The position numbers and the translations under genes are program-made. From NCBI GenBank assembly GCA_004794785.1, contig SJOL01004053.1, forward strand, positions 49,310-113,309: DNA of 64,000 bases, written 5' to 3'. Below the pieces are notes generated by a model, which had not been told where the DNA came from, searched no databases, and saw only the letters and a program-made list of their open reading frames with translations. Position 1 is the stretch's first letter. Every line of letters begins with the position of its first letter. This document shows positions 1-11,126 of the stretch, piece after piece. This DNA comes from Opisthorchis felineus (Eukaryota > Platyhelminthes > Trematoda > Opisthorchiida > Opisthorchiidae).

Positions 1-12
1 ATATATATATAT
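1..12. repeat. AT dinucleotide run at window edge
   Basis: Six AT units run into the left edge of the window. The tract may continue outside it. Confidence 0.8.
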
Positions 13-2240
13 ACTGAAATTCCCGTACCCTAATCAGTGGACAGAACTACAAAGGGCATTTTAAAGATAATTCACTTGATCTTGTCATTCGGCCCTAATG
101 TCCAGCCGTGTATGACAGCTAAGTGTTCACTTAGTTTAATCTACGGAACACACAAACACTCCATCCTTGATTAGTTAGGCACCTGGGTTTATCTCGTTTT
201 TGAGGTGTACCGACTCCAAACAATCAGTCAGCCGAACCTACACTAGCCTCTTTAATCGCAGGGTTCGACGCCTACCAATTAGTCAGTTAGACCCCGATCG
301 AAATGATCTATAACCTAATTATAACGGGCATCCTAAATAGTGACTACCAAAAGCTTCAATTAGGTGGCCCGACAAAATGTGTAAAAGGTAGTACTAAGAG
401 TTAAGTGACTGCGAGAAATAATACCGTGTTCTGTGACACGGGTAAGCCTTGTGGAAGCATGTGGAGCATACGGATTTTTCGGAAACCACTGTGTTACACT
501 GACGTAAGAAACTAAGAAACACATGCTTGGCTCAACCGGATGAAAAATTTACAAGAAGCAATAAGCTTAAGGAATGCTGAACGTGAAATATCCCTTCTAG
601 AGCACAGTGATGACTTGACATGCACTTTAAAGAGCACGGCTGTTGCCTTATCGAAGCAGTCCATTTCTACGACCCTGCTTCACGTCCACTCATGGAACGT
701 CTGCTTTTAGTAGAGGTTGCTCAAGCTTTATAAAAAGTTTCTTAGCTGCCGAGCTTACAGTGATTATGCTAATAAAGAATCTGTTAGGCGCCGTGGAAGA
801 CGTCCGGCCAGGAAGTTTTGTGGGTGTCCAACTTATTGGGGATCATATTGATATTAGTCGGCTACAGTTCCGGGGCACTTTACCAGCGAAATTATCATTC
901 CGGCACACAGAACAAAAAAGACGTCCGACGCACTAAACTCATGACTTTTTGCTCTCCTCCCTGTATTTAACAAAGCTTTGGAAGCCACCAAGACAGATAA
1001 GCTGTGCGCAGGTACTAAAAAAACTTCATTGATGTTACAGAAATGATTTGGGGCACAAAAGATCTTTCAAACGAATATTCTTAGCATCAGGAACCTTTAT
1101 CAAAAGCAATTGATAAATAATTTGGTGCTGATATCACTAATCTTGGCAGATTTGAAGCTTTCGACCAGGCGCAGCGGGGCTGCTGAGATGCGTATGGTAC
1201 TGCTAAGTCTCTTTGCGAAAGGAGAACGTGCGCCTTTTTGGATCTGAAGCTTGAGTTGATATAAAACCATATGATGTTATCTGGATAAAAACTGGATATA
1301 CTCTAGAATAAGGATCATTTGTGGATTATTGTGGCAGTGCTGATCACCGAAGTGTGATCCAGAATGTAGACGCCTGAAACCACTTGCACGGTGAATCGTA
1401 TGCGCATATCAGGCAGTATGACGAAACATCCTGCATTGAACATACACAATTTATAAGTAACTTAGAAACTTCGGATTCTGGAGAAATTCGAATAATTTCT
1501 TCATTCAACCCCATGGTAACAAAATTCTTAGTTGGTTTAATGTTCTTCTGATCACACACATAAGAAACAACTGCAAAAAGGGTTGTACATACCCGCAGGT
1601 AGTGTGACACTATTGTCTGCGCGACCCAGCCAAACTCGCTGAACCAGTAGCATACTGTCGTGTTTGATCCCTTATTGTTGTGCTGGTGATATTATTTTCG
1701 GCTAAGTGGAAGAAGTTATTTTGTAATATGCTGTTCAGAATGTTATGTCATTGTTCGTAATTAGTTGGAATATTTGAGGATCTGTTGCATCCGTTTATTG
1801 CTGGGTAACACCATCGCTTCGTTAGTAGGGGGAAGATGCCAAAAGAAAAAAGCAAAGCGGCACCCAGCAATGAACTAAATAGATATATCCGGTAATCTAC
1901 AGAACGATGGTTTTTAATCTTTTGCATGCATTTCCTGCTTGAATCGCAGCCCTTGTGTCTGTTTCGTCGGATGTATGGTGACCCATGCCTGACTACTAAC
2001 CGCGGTTAGGAACTGACTGGTCAGCAAAAATACGCTCGAAATGTAATGGTTATTTGCCTGAGGAACTATACAAGTGAATGCAGGAAAATAAATATAGTGT
2101 GGAGAAATCTGACTGCATTCCTGACAGGCTGTCCATATTTCTCTGTGCGACGTTCCGGGTAATTTTCGATGTATTTTAATACGACTGGTCAGCATAATCT
2201 AAATACATGTCACAAGCTGTCATCACCACTCAGTGAGTAC
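13..2240. other. No gene recognised
   Basis: Short open frames occur on both strands, but none has convincing splice borders or a recognisable domain. I see no tRNA-like box or clear repeat here. It could be intergenic or intronic. Confidence 0.4.
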
Positions 2241-2550
2241 TTGTGCAGTGTACTTTATCACGGCGATTTTACTCTTCGAAAAATAAAGACCATTCCTTTT
2301 TTCTATTGCATGTGGGAAAGGCGAATGAAACGGCCGGCTGTCGGGATGCTCCGCCAAAATTTCGACCCGGATTGGCCACCAATGAGTCACCTGTCGGAAT
2401 GTTTAACTCAGCACCGCTTCCGTCTGCAAATCTTGTACTTATGCAAAATGACAAGGTGGGCGCTTGTTTTATGACATTAGCCATCTACCCAGTTTGTGAC
2501 GTATTCAAATTTTTGAAGCTATTGTTGAAAGTAGTAACATAACATAGCAA
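2241..2550 (+). repeat. Diverged direct repeat, copy 1
   Basis: This stretch is repeated about 1010 bases downstream (3251-3556). Shared landmarks in the same order include AAAGACCATYCC, TTTCGACCCGGA-like and AATGACAAGGTGGG, and both copies end close to AGTAACANAACANAGCA. The copies are diverged and carry small indels. Short open frames inside (2169-2542 on plus, 2269-2484 on minus) are not preserved in the second copy, so they are not treated as genes. It may be an unnamed dispersed element or an old local duplication. Confidence 0.6.
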
Positions 2551-3250
2551 GTTTAGCGTCTTCGCTCGTTCGTAGCCAAACATTGAGGGTATTTTTACAG
2601 CAGCCGTGTTTCATTTTCTCTGCCTGATGAGAAATCTAAATGTTTTCATGTCTTTTTATCAGCCTACTTCAAAGACAGTCGTTCACCACGTCACTGCGAA
2701 ATCATTATCTCAGTTTGCCTGCTTCCTGTGAAGTGATGCCGATAAGAATACCGGCACTCAGTTTGTACAGAACTGGTTGAAGCAGACTGTGAGTCTACTC
2801 CAGGGCTGACCTGCCTAGCCGCATTCCAGAAGTCATGTACATGTCTTTCGCCTTTCGAGAGCTGCTATTTTTAGGCATCTGACAGTATATCGACTGCTTG
2901 TTTCAACTTTCCGACTGAGAGAACTGAACGAACTGCTTTCATGTCGTTATTTATATATTCTTGCTGTTCCGTTCAAATGGCTCAAATGTACCCAGTGCAT
3001 CAGACAAATTACGGTCTGGCACGGGGAAAGTGTAGGTAACACGCGGGGCACTTTGCATCACATTGTGTTATTAGTTCAAAACCATAGGTTCAAAAGTGAA
3101 TACAGTTCCATGGCAAAATGTCTTCAGATTTTCGACGGAGTTTTATGATGTACACGTGTCATTTCTTCGATTTTCTGATGAACCTAAATGCATCTTAGTG
3201 TAATTTCGGCCTGATCCAAAGACAAGTTGTAATCTGATTTGACATTTCGG

Positions 3251-3556
3251 TGCAGTGCACCCTTATCCATGCGATATTTTTATTGGCCCACAGCTAAAGA
3301 CCATCCCTTTTTTCATAGCAGGTTGGAAACACTAATGGAACGGTTGGCTTTCCAGAAGCTCCTCCCAATTTCCGACCCGGAGTGACAACCAAAGAGCAAT
3401 CTGTTGGGATGTCCAAACCAGCGCCGTTCCCATCCAATAATCCTGTACAAGCTCACAATGACAAGGTGGGTGTTTGTTGAAAACTACTGGCTAGCCGCCT
3501 GGTTTGTAGCACATTCGAAGCCTTTACTTAGAGAAGTAACAAAACAAAGCATGACA
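3251..3556 (+). repeat. Diverged direct repeat, copy 2
   Basis: Second copy of the repeat at 2241-2550, in the same orientation. About 700 bases of non-repeated sequence lie between the two copies. The spacing would allow long terminal repeats of a small element, but I see no terminal TG...CA, primer site or coding sequence between them. Confidence 0.6.
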
Positions 3557-4721
3557 AACGATGTATGTTTTCATGAGTTTGATTTTCGGCATGTTCGTTT
3601 GAATAAACCTAGTCTTTCCATTGTTTGATAACTGGGTCTTGCAGTCATACGCCGAGATCCGTAGGATCATTACAGAAGCTGCCTGAAATTTCATTTGGGT
3701 TCCAGTCTCTCTCATTTAGAGAGATACTTCACCACCTATATTTTATTCATTTTAGTTGTCAATAAAAGTGTTACTACCAACCCATTATCGTGGTACAGCT
3801 GATGTGTATGCAAAAACATGTTTATGCGAGCACTTACCGGATAAAGAAACAAAACTAACCAACACACTAAGACCCTTTTGGTCTTTTTAGATCAACAGAT
3901 CCACAGATCCACGTCTGTTACACGTTTGTGCATCGTGTGCTGATCATTTGATGTTCGGAGAGTAACTCAATCTGGAATACAGCAACTTAGACTAGGGCTT
4001 ACCTTGTATCAATGTTTTCATAACAAACGGCCACCTTGATCAATGAAAGCAAAACCCGAGTAATTGACTGGGAGCACCAAGTGTGGCAGTCGCTTCAACC
4101 TTTATTGCCTTGCGCACGGTTTTTAGCAAACGATCATCGACAGCCCCCTTTTAGCTATCGTTTGGCAAATTATGTTCATATGGATGTGTCATTTATGCAG
4201 ACAGGTCCAATTTTTTCCAGCACTTGTGAAGGACAACTTACAATTGCCAGTATAGAGATTTTCAGATATAGTATAGATACCATGGTTTGAAGTCAACTAA
4301 TACCAGAGTATTACCGTGAGGGTACCTTTTGTGAAGTATCTGCGCATTTAACTATTAACCACGACACCGAGGCGCGGAGTTGTTGCTGGAGTAGAAACGT
4401 ATTTGATAACGTGATAACAGTAATTTCATAAACACGGATGATATGTGCCTGAAGTGAGGTGGAACGGACTTATGACTAATAATGCAGGAGTGTGACCTTG
4501 GCGTTCACCTCGCTTTGAAATCCTGGAATAGCCTCTTAGATGAGGGCCTTCCAACTGGGTGGGAACCAGTAAAGTAGAGACAAGATACTCGCATATTCAG
4601 TTTGTCCACTGAAAGTTAGGGTCCTTGTTCCAGTCATGTCAGTACTAGTCGGAAATTCCAACTTTTTCATTACTGACAAAAGTGGCCTGCAGCAAATCAG
4701 AGGATCCAAAGTCAGAGGTCT
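3557..4721. other. No firm gene; two weak minus-strand exon-like segments
   Basis: Two segments have acceptable minus-strand splice borders and an open frame: about 4018-4071, with a GTAAGC donor, and about 4510-4555, with a GTGAAC donor and a pyrimidine-rich acceptor. Both are very short and sit next to a transposon nest, so they are only noted. Confidence 0.25.
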
Positions 4722-6711
4722 TTAAGACTGAAGGACGCCGAGCTGGTTAAAATCGTATAGCCAAGATATTAGAAATACACCTGTTCGTTGTAACTGAATA
4801 AGGTACAAATAAACAAACTTGTAAAATATCGTAAGGGATGTATACAGATGGACGTCGCAGATTATACGAACTTGGAAAATAGAAGATGGAAGATAATTCC
4901 AAGAACAGACAGTTCTGAAAGAAACGAGGGAGAAGCTAATTTCCTTGGCCACGAAAAACTGGAATTTGATATAGACTACCTAAACAGTAGAGACGGGTAC
5001 GATGTCTTGACGATTGTGGGGGCGGAACAGAGGTGATGAGTTCAGCGGAGCGATAACCGTGGTAGTGACCATAAAGTAGTAAAAAGGAGGCTACAACCCA
5101 TCGGTAAGAGTGGGGTTGCGGATAATCGGCCAAAGAAGCTGAGCCAGCCAGACGCACAACTTGTTGGATTAATAGTGCCTAGGAATAAAAAATGTCTGGA
5201 AAAAACTAATCCTAGTGTGACAGAATTATTTCATACTGAGGATCTTGTAAGAGGTGAGGCTGGAGATGAATGCTTGCAGGAATGAGAAAGGAAATTGAGC
5301 TTTCTAGAGGCTCGGATTACAGTTAACTTTGCTTGTAGAATCCATTTGAGACTGGTTAAAAATAGGATACCAAGATGCGAGCAGCTGGATGATTCGGGAA
5401 TTAAGTTTGAACTACCCAACAGTGGGAGGTAGGTGGAATAACACCGACGAAAGAGATAAACCTGAGTAAATATGGTAGGGATGGTTAAAGTTTTCACCTT
5501 GCACAAAGCATGAACGTTTGTAAGATTCACATTGAGGCGATGTCGGCGTGCGCATGCTCTTAGATGAGAAAGATTATCAATAGGAATAGGTATTAGAAAT
5601 GCGTATGCGAATGATAAACGCAACCAAAAACAGTAGTTTAAAGATCGTCGACAAACAGAAGGAGCAGTGTGAAGGAAAGAGGCTAACCTGGGAACACATT
5701 TACTCTGACCTTCCATTTCCGAGATTTGGCACCATCACAGTGTACCTGAACCGAGCGGTTTGTCAAGAAGTTTCCAGCCCAGTGCACCAAGTCAGCATAC
5801 AGGCAGTACATTGACGGTTTGGAAATCGTCTTGTTGTAACATGCTCGATCAAATGCTTTTGAGACATTGAGCCCTGTTAAGTCTGTTTCACCAAAGGAAT
5901 CCAGAACAGAGGAAAATTCGTGTGGCAGGTACTCCAATAGGTCACCATCACAATGATTTTGTCCGAAACCACACTGGTTATCGCTCAGGAAGCTGTTTTC
6001 CAAACCACCTTGAAATTGTTTGGACTAGATAGACTCAAGAACTTTGGACAAAATATGGGTGATAAAATGGGTCGGTAGTAGTTCGGATCGGATAATGAAA
6101 CACGCCTAGAAAATAGGGGTTCAAAGCAGATGAAACTATGCCCAAAGTAATAGAGAGACCAAAGGGGCGAGATATAACTGAAGCGAATTCTGGAGCGCGG
6201 TACGCGGTAAAATCGTGAGAACACCATGTGATCTGGGGTCTAGATGCTTTTAATGACAGCAGGCACTAGAGAGTGGTCCTAATCGTGATGAGAAATAGTT
6301 TGAAGCTGTAGGATAGACTGCGGTGGAAGCTGAGAAGAAAATGATAGAATTGAAGGCGAGATTTGGCTGGGCATTTTGGTTTTCTGTTGGGGAAGGTAGT
6401 TCAGGAGTCCATTAGAGCCAAGAATAGAGGGACTGAAGAGGGTGAAAATGTCGATTGGCTGCTTTTGGAACAATTCTCGGAGTGTCGATTGGTGACATGT
6501 ATATCAGACGATGTCGTCCTGCGATTGACGATGATAGAAATCCGGAAGTCGCGAGAGAGAAGGTAGACGGAACATGAAGAAAAGGAATAGTGAGATCGCC
6601 AGTGATTATACGTTCAGTTCTTTCTTTCAGCACGACGAATACACAAAGTATCAGGATACTCGGAGATGGAGGTTTGTCGGGTTTGAAAAAATTGGGTACA
6701 AGGTAGAGCAT
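4722..6711 (-). pseudogene. Jockey/CR1-like non-LTR retrotransposon remnant
   Basis: The minus strand carries, in the expected order, broken pieces of an endonuclease plus reverse transcriptase polyprotein. Near 6600 a TGDL-P segment resembles the GDFN-P motif of the apurinic-type endonuclease. Near 6100 there is a KKGD-NYRPI-like stretch (here SLSDPNYYRPI). Around 5865-5980 come LSDNQCGFGQ and NVSKAFDRA, matching reverse transcriptase motifs (QyGFR and the first catalytic Asp), then NRSVQV. Near 5390 HLGILFLTSLKW matches the conserved kDLGv-LkW block. At 4870-4910 FRTVCSWNYLP matches the C-terminal RvV-WN-LP motif. The frame changes several times and stops occur, so it is dead. I do not see the YADD catalytic motif. 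Its 3' end is probably near 4722; the 5' end is not defined. Confidence 0.7.
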
Positions 6712-7126
6712 TTCGCCATTGGGAGTGTTTGAAATTTCCGTTGACGGATATCTTCTTTTTGGTGAGGAAGAGAACAGATGGGTCGTAAGATGTTAAGGAT
6801 AAGTCAGCTGAATCACGGTCGATATCTAACCCACATTTGTTGCAGAGTGAAGCTATGAATTTACGAGCAAAGCAACGGAGTTGTGTGTATTGGTGCTTGG
6901 TGACGCATATGGACCAAATTCTGAACTACCTCAGCAACCGTCCAAAGTGTCATAAACAAAGTTGCACTCTGATACTTTCCAAGCAGATCAAGATACGTTG
7001 TAACAGCAGAATCCAAGTTCAAAGAAGAAAAATGGTTATACAAATTTTTCCGTAAAAATGGATAGTCAAGGAATGTTATCGGGATATCACACAGGAAGCT
7101 AAATACGACTAATACAACTGCACCAA

Positions 7127-7606
7127 GTGGAAGCGAACGAATCACATTCCCATGCTTCAAGCCTCTTCTGGCAGCGGAACATAGCTGTTGCCTACATACC
7201 TACGAACACTGTGGAAGGCACTATCGAAACCAGAAGGAAAATTGCATCCAATGATGGAGAACAATGTCCTATAAAGGATTCAATGCAAGGATTGCGGCGA
7301 GCGATACACAGGACAAACGGGAAAGAAACTCTCTACCAGAATACACGAACACAAGGTCGCTGCTAAAAGGCAGCCAATTTTTTTCGAATCTCCGTGGGCA
7401 AAGATCAGCAAAGACACGAATTCGACTGGAGCGGCGTTCGCACAATGGCTCGAGCAAGAACGAAGAAAAAAGCAAATTTATGGAAGCGTGGTACTTTACC
7501 GAAGAAGTAATCAACAAGCATATCGAAATTAACTCCATTTATCAACCACCAAGAGCAAGAGAATGCCATAACTATAGCGCTCTAAACTGTACGAGAAACC
7601 AGACGA
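7127..7606 (+). pseudogene. Penelope-like element, GIY-YIG domain remnant (first lineage)
   Basis: Three overlapping plus-strand frames together read as the C-terminal part of a Penelope-like retroelement. Around 7185-7260 is a PTNT...RRK-D block that in this group precedes the nuclease. Around 7290-7345 DCGERYTGQTGKKL then TRIHEHK matches the GIY-YIG core (C--CY-GQT-R-L--R--EH). Around 7480-7545 MEAWYFTEEVINKHIEI matches the conserved glutamate helix (EAW-s-E--iN-HI). At least two frameshifts separate the blocks. It differs clearly in sequence from the PLE copies at 7771-9950, so two PLE lineages lie side by side. Confidence 0.7.
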
Positions 7607-7878
7607 GGCACTCACAGAAGAGGCAGGAAAGGCTGATTCAAATGGACATAATCTGATTTGAGCATGCATCCTTTCAGTAAACCAAATTACCAAATCAACC
7701 GCCGGGCACAGGAACACCAGCCGATACAATGGGGAAACCAGAGTGGTGCAACCCATTAATCGATCTTGAGAAGGTTAAGAGAGCAGTATTTAACATATTT
7801 GAGTGAGAATGGTGTACATGAATAGGAAATCAAGTGAGAGACGACACTGGCTACCTATCAAAGAACGACTAGTTCAGG

Positions 7879-8932
7879 TCACCAATAGGGTGACTTGAGT
7901 TTGTCAGTGCGGGTAGTGCCTGTGGTTGTGTGTTCAGCACAGGGTGCATGTGTGGAGGGAGGTGAGTTGGACCATGGCAAGTACAACACGCGAACAACGC
8001 GTTTTTGCCGACAAAGGATCGGGTCGCGATGTCGTATGGCGATAGCTTCAGCCACTGCGATTGCGCGTTGCTGTACTGATCTGGGTTGATTAGCTGGCGC
8101 CTTGTAAACAATGCGGAAGCTTTGGCTGAGTATCACGTTGTGTGCCGTGTCTGCTAGGTGTTGTACTACTGAGCTGGTTATCGTCCTCCTAGTTCCAGAA
8201 GCTAGCCAGGGTCGGTTGTGTTCCTTCATTCTTTGGCTGATTTGCCTCGTCGTGCGTCCGATGTATTCCGCTGCACAGCAGCAAGAGAATGAGTACACTA
8301 ACATATTTTGGGCGTAGACAGGCACTCTATCGTTGAGATTGAAGGAGCACAGATGATTGCTTGTGAACCAGGTTCGGAGTGTTGCGGCCGGGAAAACTTT
8401 GTTCAAGCTGGTAGAAAGTCTTCCGTTCAGTAGGTCGGCCGGTATATCTCCCTTAAACGGGGGGCTAATGTAAACGGGTTTTCTTCCAACTGTGGCGGTG
8501 ACGGTGTTGGCTTCTCTCCTGTTCAAATGCTTTATAATAAACTTGTCGGGGAACCCGTTGTCTCTCAGGACGTTGGTGAGAGTTAACATTTCTTGTTCTA
8601 GCGCGCCATCAGAGCATATTTTCTTCGCTCTGTTAGTTAGGCTATGAATCAGGTTCCGTTTCTGCTTCAGTGGCACGAAGGTGATAAAGTTGATGTATTG
8701 CCCGGACCAAGTAAGTTTTCGGTACACCGATCGTTTCAGTGTACCATCGTGACGTCGTTCAAGGCCAACATCTAGGAAGTGGAAGAATTTATCGGTTTCT
8801 CCTTCCGAGGTGAATTGGATGACGGTGTGGGCCTTATTGAACTGTTGTTGGAGCAATTCCAACTCGGCTTTATTGTTAACAGCAGCCGAGATGTCGTCCA
8901 CATATTGGCAGTAGTGTTGCATAGCAAGCATA
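7879..8932 (-). pseudogene. Penelope-like element: reverse transcriptase end plus GIY-YIG nuclease (left copy)
   Basis: This minus-strand frame covers the C-terminal half of a Penelope-like polyprotein. The catalytic motif C of the reverse transcriptase is seen as QYVDDISAAV, lying in the spacer between the arms. It is followed by the thumb-type block FLDVGLERRHDGTL and SVYRKLTWSGQYINF, typical of PLEs, then the GIY-YIG nuclease core CCAAEYIGRTTRQ with RMKEH, and a C-terminal stretch ending in DPILCRQKRVVRVLYLPW. This frame continues to a natural stop and looks undamaged. The element is 5'-truncated: the fingers and most of the palm are missing, so it cannot be autonomous. The apparent Met at 8955 lies in the opposite arm and is not a real start. 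Confidence 0.85.
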
Positions 8933-9852
8933 GAGAAACCGATAAATTCTTCCACTTCCTAGATGTTGGCCTTGAACGACGTCACGATGGTACACTGAAA
9001 CGATCGGTGTACCGAAAACTTACTTGGTCCGGGCAATACATCAACTTTATCACCTTCGTGCCACTGAAGCAGAAACGGAACCTGATTCATAGCCTAACTA
9101 ACAGAGCGAAGAAAATATGCTCTGATGGCGCGCTAGAACAAGAAATGTTAACTCTCACCAACGTCCTGAGAGACAACGGGTTCCCCGACAAGTTTATTAT
9201 AAAGCATTTGAACAGGAGAGAAGCCAACACCGTCACCGCCACAGTTGGAAGAAAACCCGTTTACATTAGCCCCCCGTTTAAGGGAGATATACCGGCCGAC
9301 CTACTGAACGGAAGACTTTCTACCAGCTTGAACAAAGTTTTCCCGGCCGCAACACTCCGAACCTGGTTCACAAGCAATCATCTGTGCTCCTTCAATCTCA
9401 ACGATAGAGTGCCTGTCTACGCCCAAAATATGTTAGTGTACTCATTCTCTTGCTGCTGTGCAGCGGAATACATCGGACGCACGACGAGGCAAATCAGCCA
9501 AAGAATGAAGGAACACAACCGACCCTGGCTAGCTTCTGGAACTAGGAGGACGATAACCAGCTCAGTAGTACAACACCTAGCAGACACGGCACACAACGTG
9601 ATACTCAGCCAAAGCTTCCGCATTGTTTACAAGGCGCCAGCTAATCAACCCAGATCAGTACAGCAACGCGCAATCGCAGTGGCTGAAGCTATCGCCACCC
9701 GATCCTTTGTCGGCAAAAACGCGTTGTTCGCGTGTTGTACTTGCCATGGTCCAACTCACCTCCCTCCACACATGCACCCTGTGCTGAACACACAACCACA
9801 GGCACTACCCGCACTGACAAACTCAAGTCACCCTATTGGTGACCTGAACTAG
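8933..9852 (+). pseudogene. Penelope-like element, inverted second copy, frameshifted
   Basis: Plus-strand duplicate of the left copy, starting downstream of the YVDD motif at the ETDKFFHFLDVG segment. It keeps the thumb-like region and the complete GIY-YIG core. The 13-base deletion near 9695 changes the frame just after VAEAIA, so the conserved LCRQK tail is lost and replaced by unrelated residues before a stop at about 9850. The left copy therefore carries the ancestral reading frame. An apparent start at 8779 lies in the other arm and in the spacer. Confidence 0.85.
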
Positions 9853-9950
9853 TCGTTCTTTGATAGGTAGCCAATGTCGTCTCTCACTTGATTTCCTATT
9901 CATGTACACCATTCTCACTCAAATATGTTAAATACTGCTCTCTTAACCTT

Positions 9951-11060
9951 TACAGCTGTATGACTTGAAAAGACCTTGCCGAAAACATGTTCGTCAACCC
10001 ATCTGTGTTCATACTATAAATGGGAATTTTCGGAATAAAGATGAGTATTGTTTGCATGCTATTTATGATGATAACGTTTGCCACTGAAGCAGCGAGGATT
10101 GCCCACTGATTGACTTGAAGTTGTGAAGTCATTTGGGAGTTTGATATTTTATTCAGGTGGTCATAAGACAAAAACGCTTTAATGATCATTTTCACGATGC
10201 TCGCACGTTGGGCATTATAACCGCTTCCAGGTAAGACACCAGGTTAGTTGGTTCATCCTAAAAAAGGGCCGGGACACTCAAAGAAATCACGGATGATTTC
10301 AATGACACCCTAATCAATGGACGTCTTGAAGTCGAACGGAAGGCACACAAAGTCAGACTAATTGAACGGTAGAAGTTGGGCTGTTTTTTGTCTAAAAGCT
10401 TTGTGTAGAAGAAGACGGACACAAATCACTTCAGAAATCGTGAGATTATATTGCCCGACGGCCTCTGACTTTACTCGGCACATGATCCTAAATGCTGTCT
10501 CGAGTAACTGTATGTTTTGTGTTGGTTAGGTTGCCTAAGGTAGATTTCCGGAACTGACTACTCTTTCGTTACAGGCAACGGCATGTGGTTTTGAACCGAC
10601 AAAACCACCATTCTCTATGGCTTTTTGGTAAAAAAAATTACTTCACTGTGGCAACGGAGCTGCTGAAAGTAGCTTAGCAAGAACATATCGTATGCAACTC
10701 TGTACTGAGCGTACACCACGCTAGTCCGAGGAATTAGTCCGGTTCAAAACACAGGAAAACAACTATCCTTTTGTCAACTTAAGAAGCCTTAATTTTTGTC
10801 AACTGACAAACACCATTATCGCAGACTACGTATAGATATAAACACCCGCGAACAATTTAAAACGTTTGCTGTTTAGTTGGACTCCATTCATCCTCTAATT
10901 GTACCCCTGTTATTGAAGCATTGAGAGTAAGAGTTGTGAGTGTTCACGGGCATATGCTCCCACATATTGTGCGCGCACACCGCACGTCTATATTCGGGTT
11001 CTGGTAGTTTCATAGGGATGCTTTGACTGAAGCCTAATCGGATGATTTCTTTTTCCAAAG
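9951..11060. other. No gene recognised
   Basis: I see no supported exon, repeat or transposon domain between the PLE palindrome and the first plus-strand exon. Confidence 0.4.
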
Positions 11061-11126
11061 ATCGAACTTGAGACTAGTCATGTGGAAACAAGAGAACCGG
11101 TTCCGGTTTTAACACCACCTTCGAAG
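11061..11126 (+). CDS. Candidate internal exon 1 of an unrecognised plus-strand gene
   Basis: A 66-base open segment has a pyrimidine-rich acceptor (ATTTCTTTTTCCAAAG) and a consensus donor (GAAG/GTAAGTGAG). It begins and ends in phase 0 and encodes a polar, proline-rich peptide that starts IELETSHVE and ends PVLTPPSK. The next three exons (12810, 13236, 15757) are also phase 0 at both ends and similar in composition, which supports one transcript. I do not recognise the protein. Confidence 0.55.

Larger units (their letters stand above)
7771..9950. repeat. 1-kb near-perfect inverted repeat of a Penelope-like element
   Basis: The left arm (7771-8801, 1031 bases) and right arm (8933-9950, 1018 bases) are reverse complements around a 131-base spacer. 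Paired positions sum to 17734 through most of the arms and to 17721 outside one indel. The whole length difference is a single 13-base segment present near 8025-8040 and absent from the right arm near 9695. The only substitution I noticed is at 7847 (C, against T in the right arm). Frames read from both arms are identical over about 290 residues. The arms stop sharply at AAGGTT/AACCTT, and I see no clear target duplication outside them. The arrangement suggests a recent snap-back or twin-primed insertion, or a read artefact. Confidence 0.9.

Noticed and set aside
2621..2645. CTGATGAGAAAT as a hammerhead core
   Set aside because: No stem II, GAAAC or stem III follows in workable positions.
8111..8317. 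68-codon frame, repeated at 9417-9623
   Set aside because: Antisense shadow of the GIY-YIG region in each palindrome arm.
8779..8955. Start codons at 8955 (minus) and 8779 (plus) for the PLE frames
   Set aside because: They arise from reading through the palindrome arms and are not part of the element's own reading frame.
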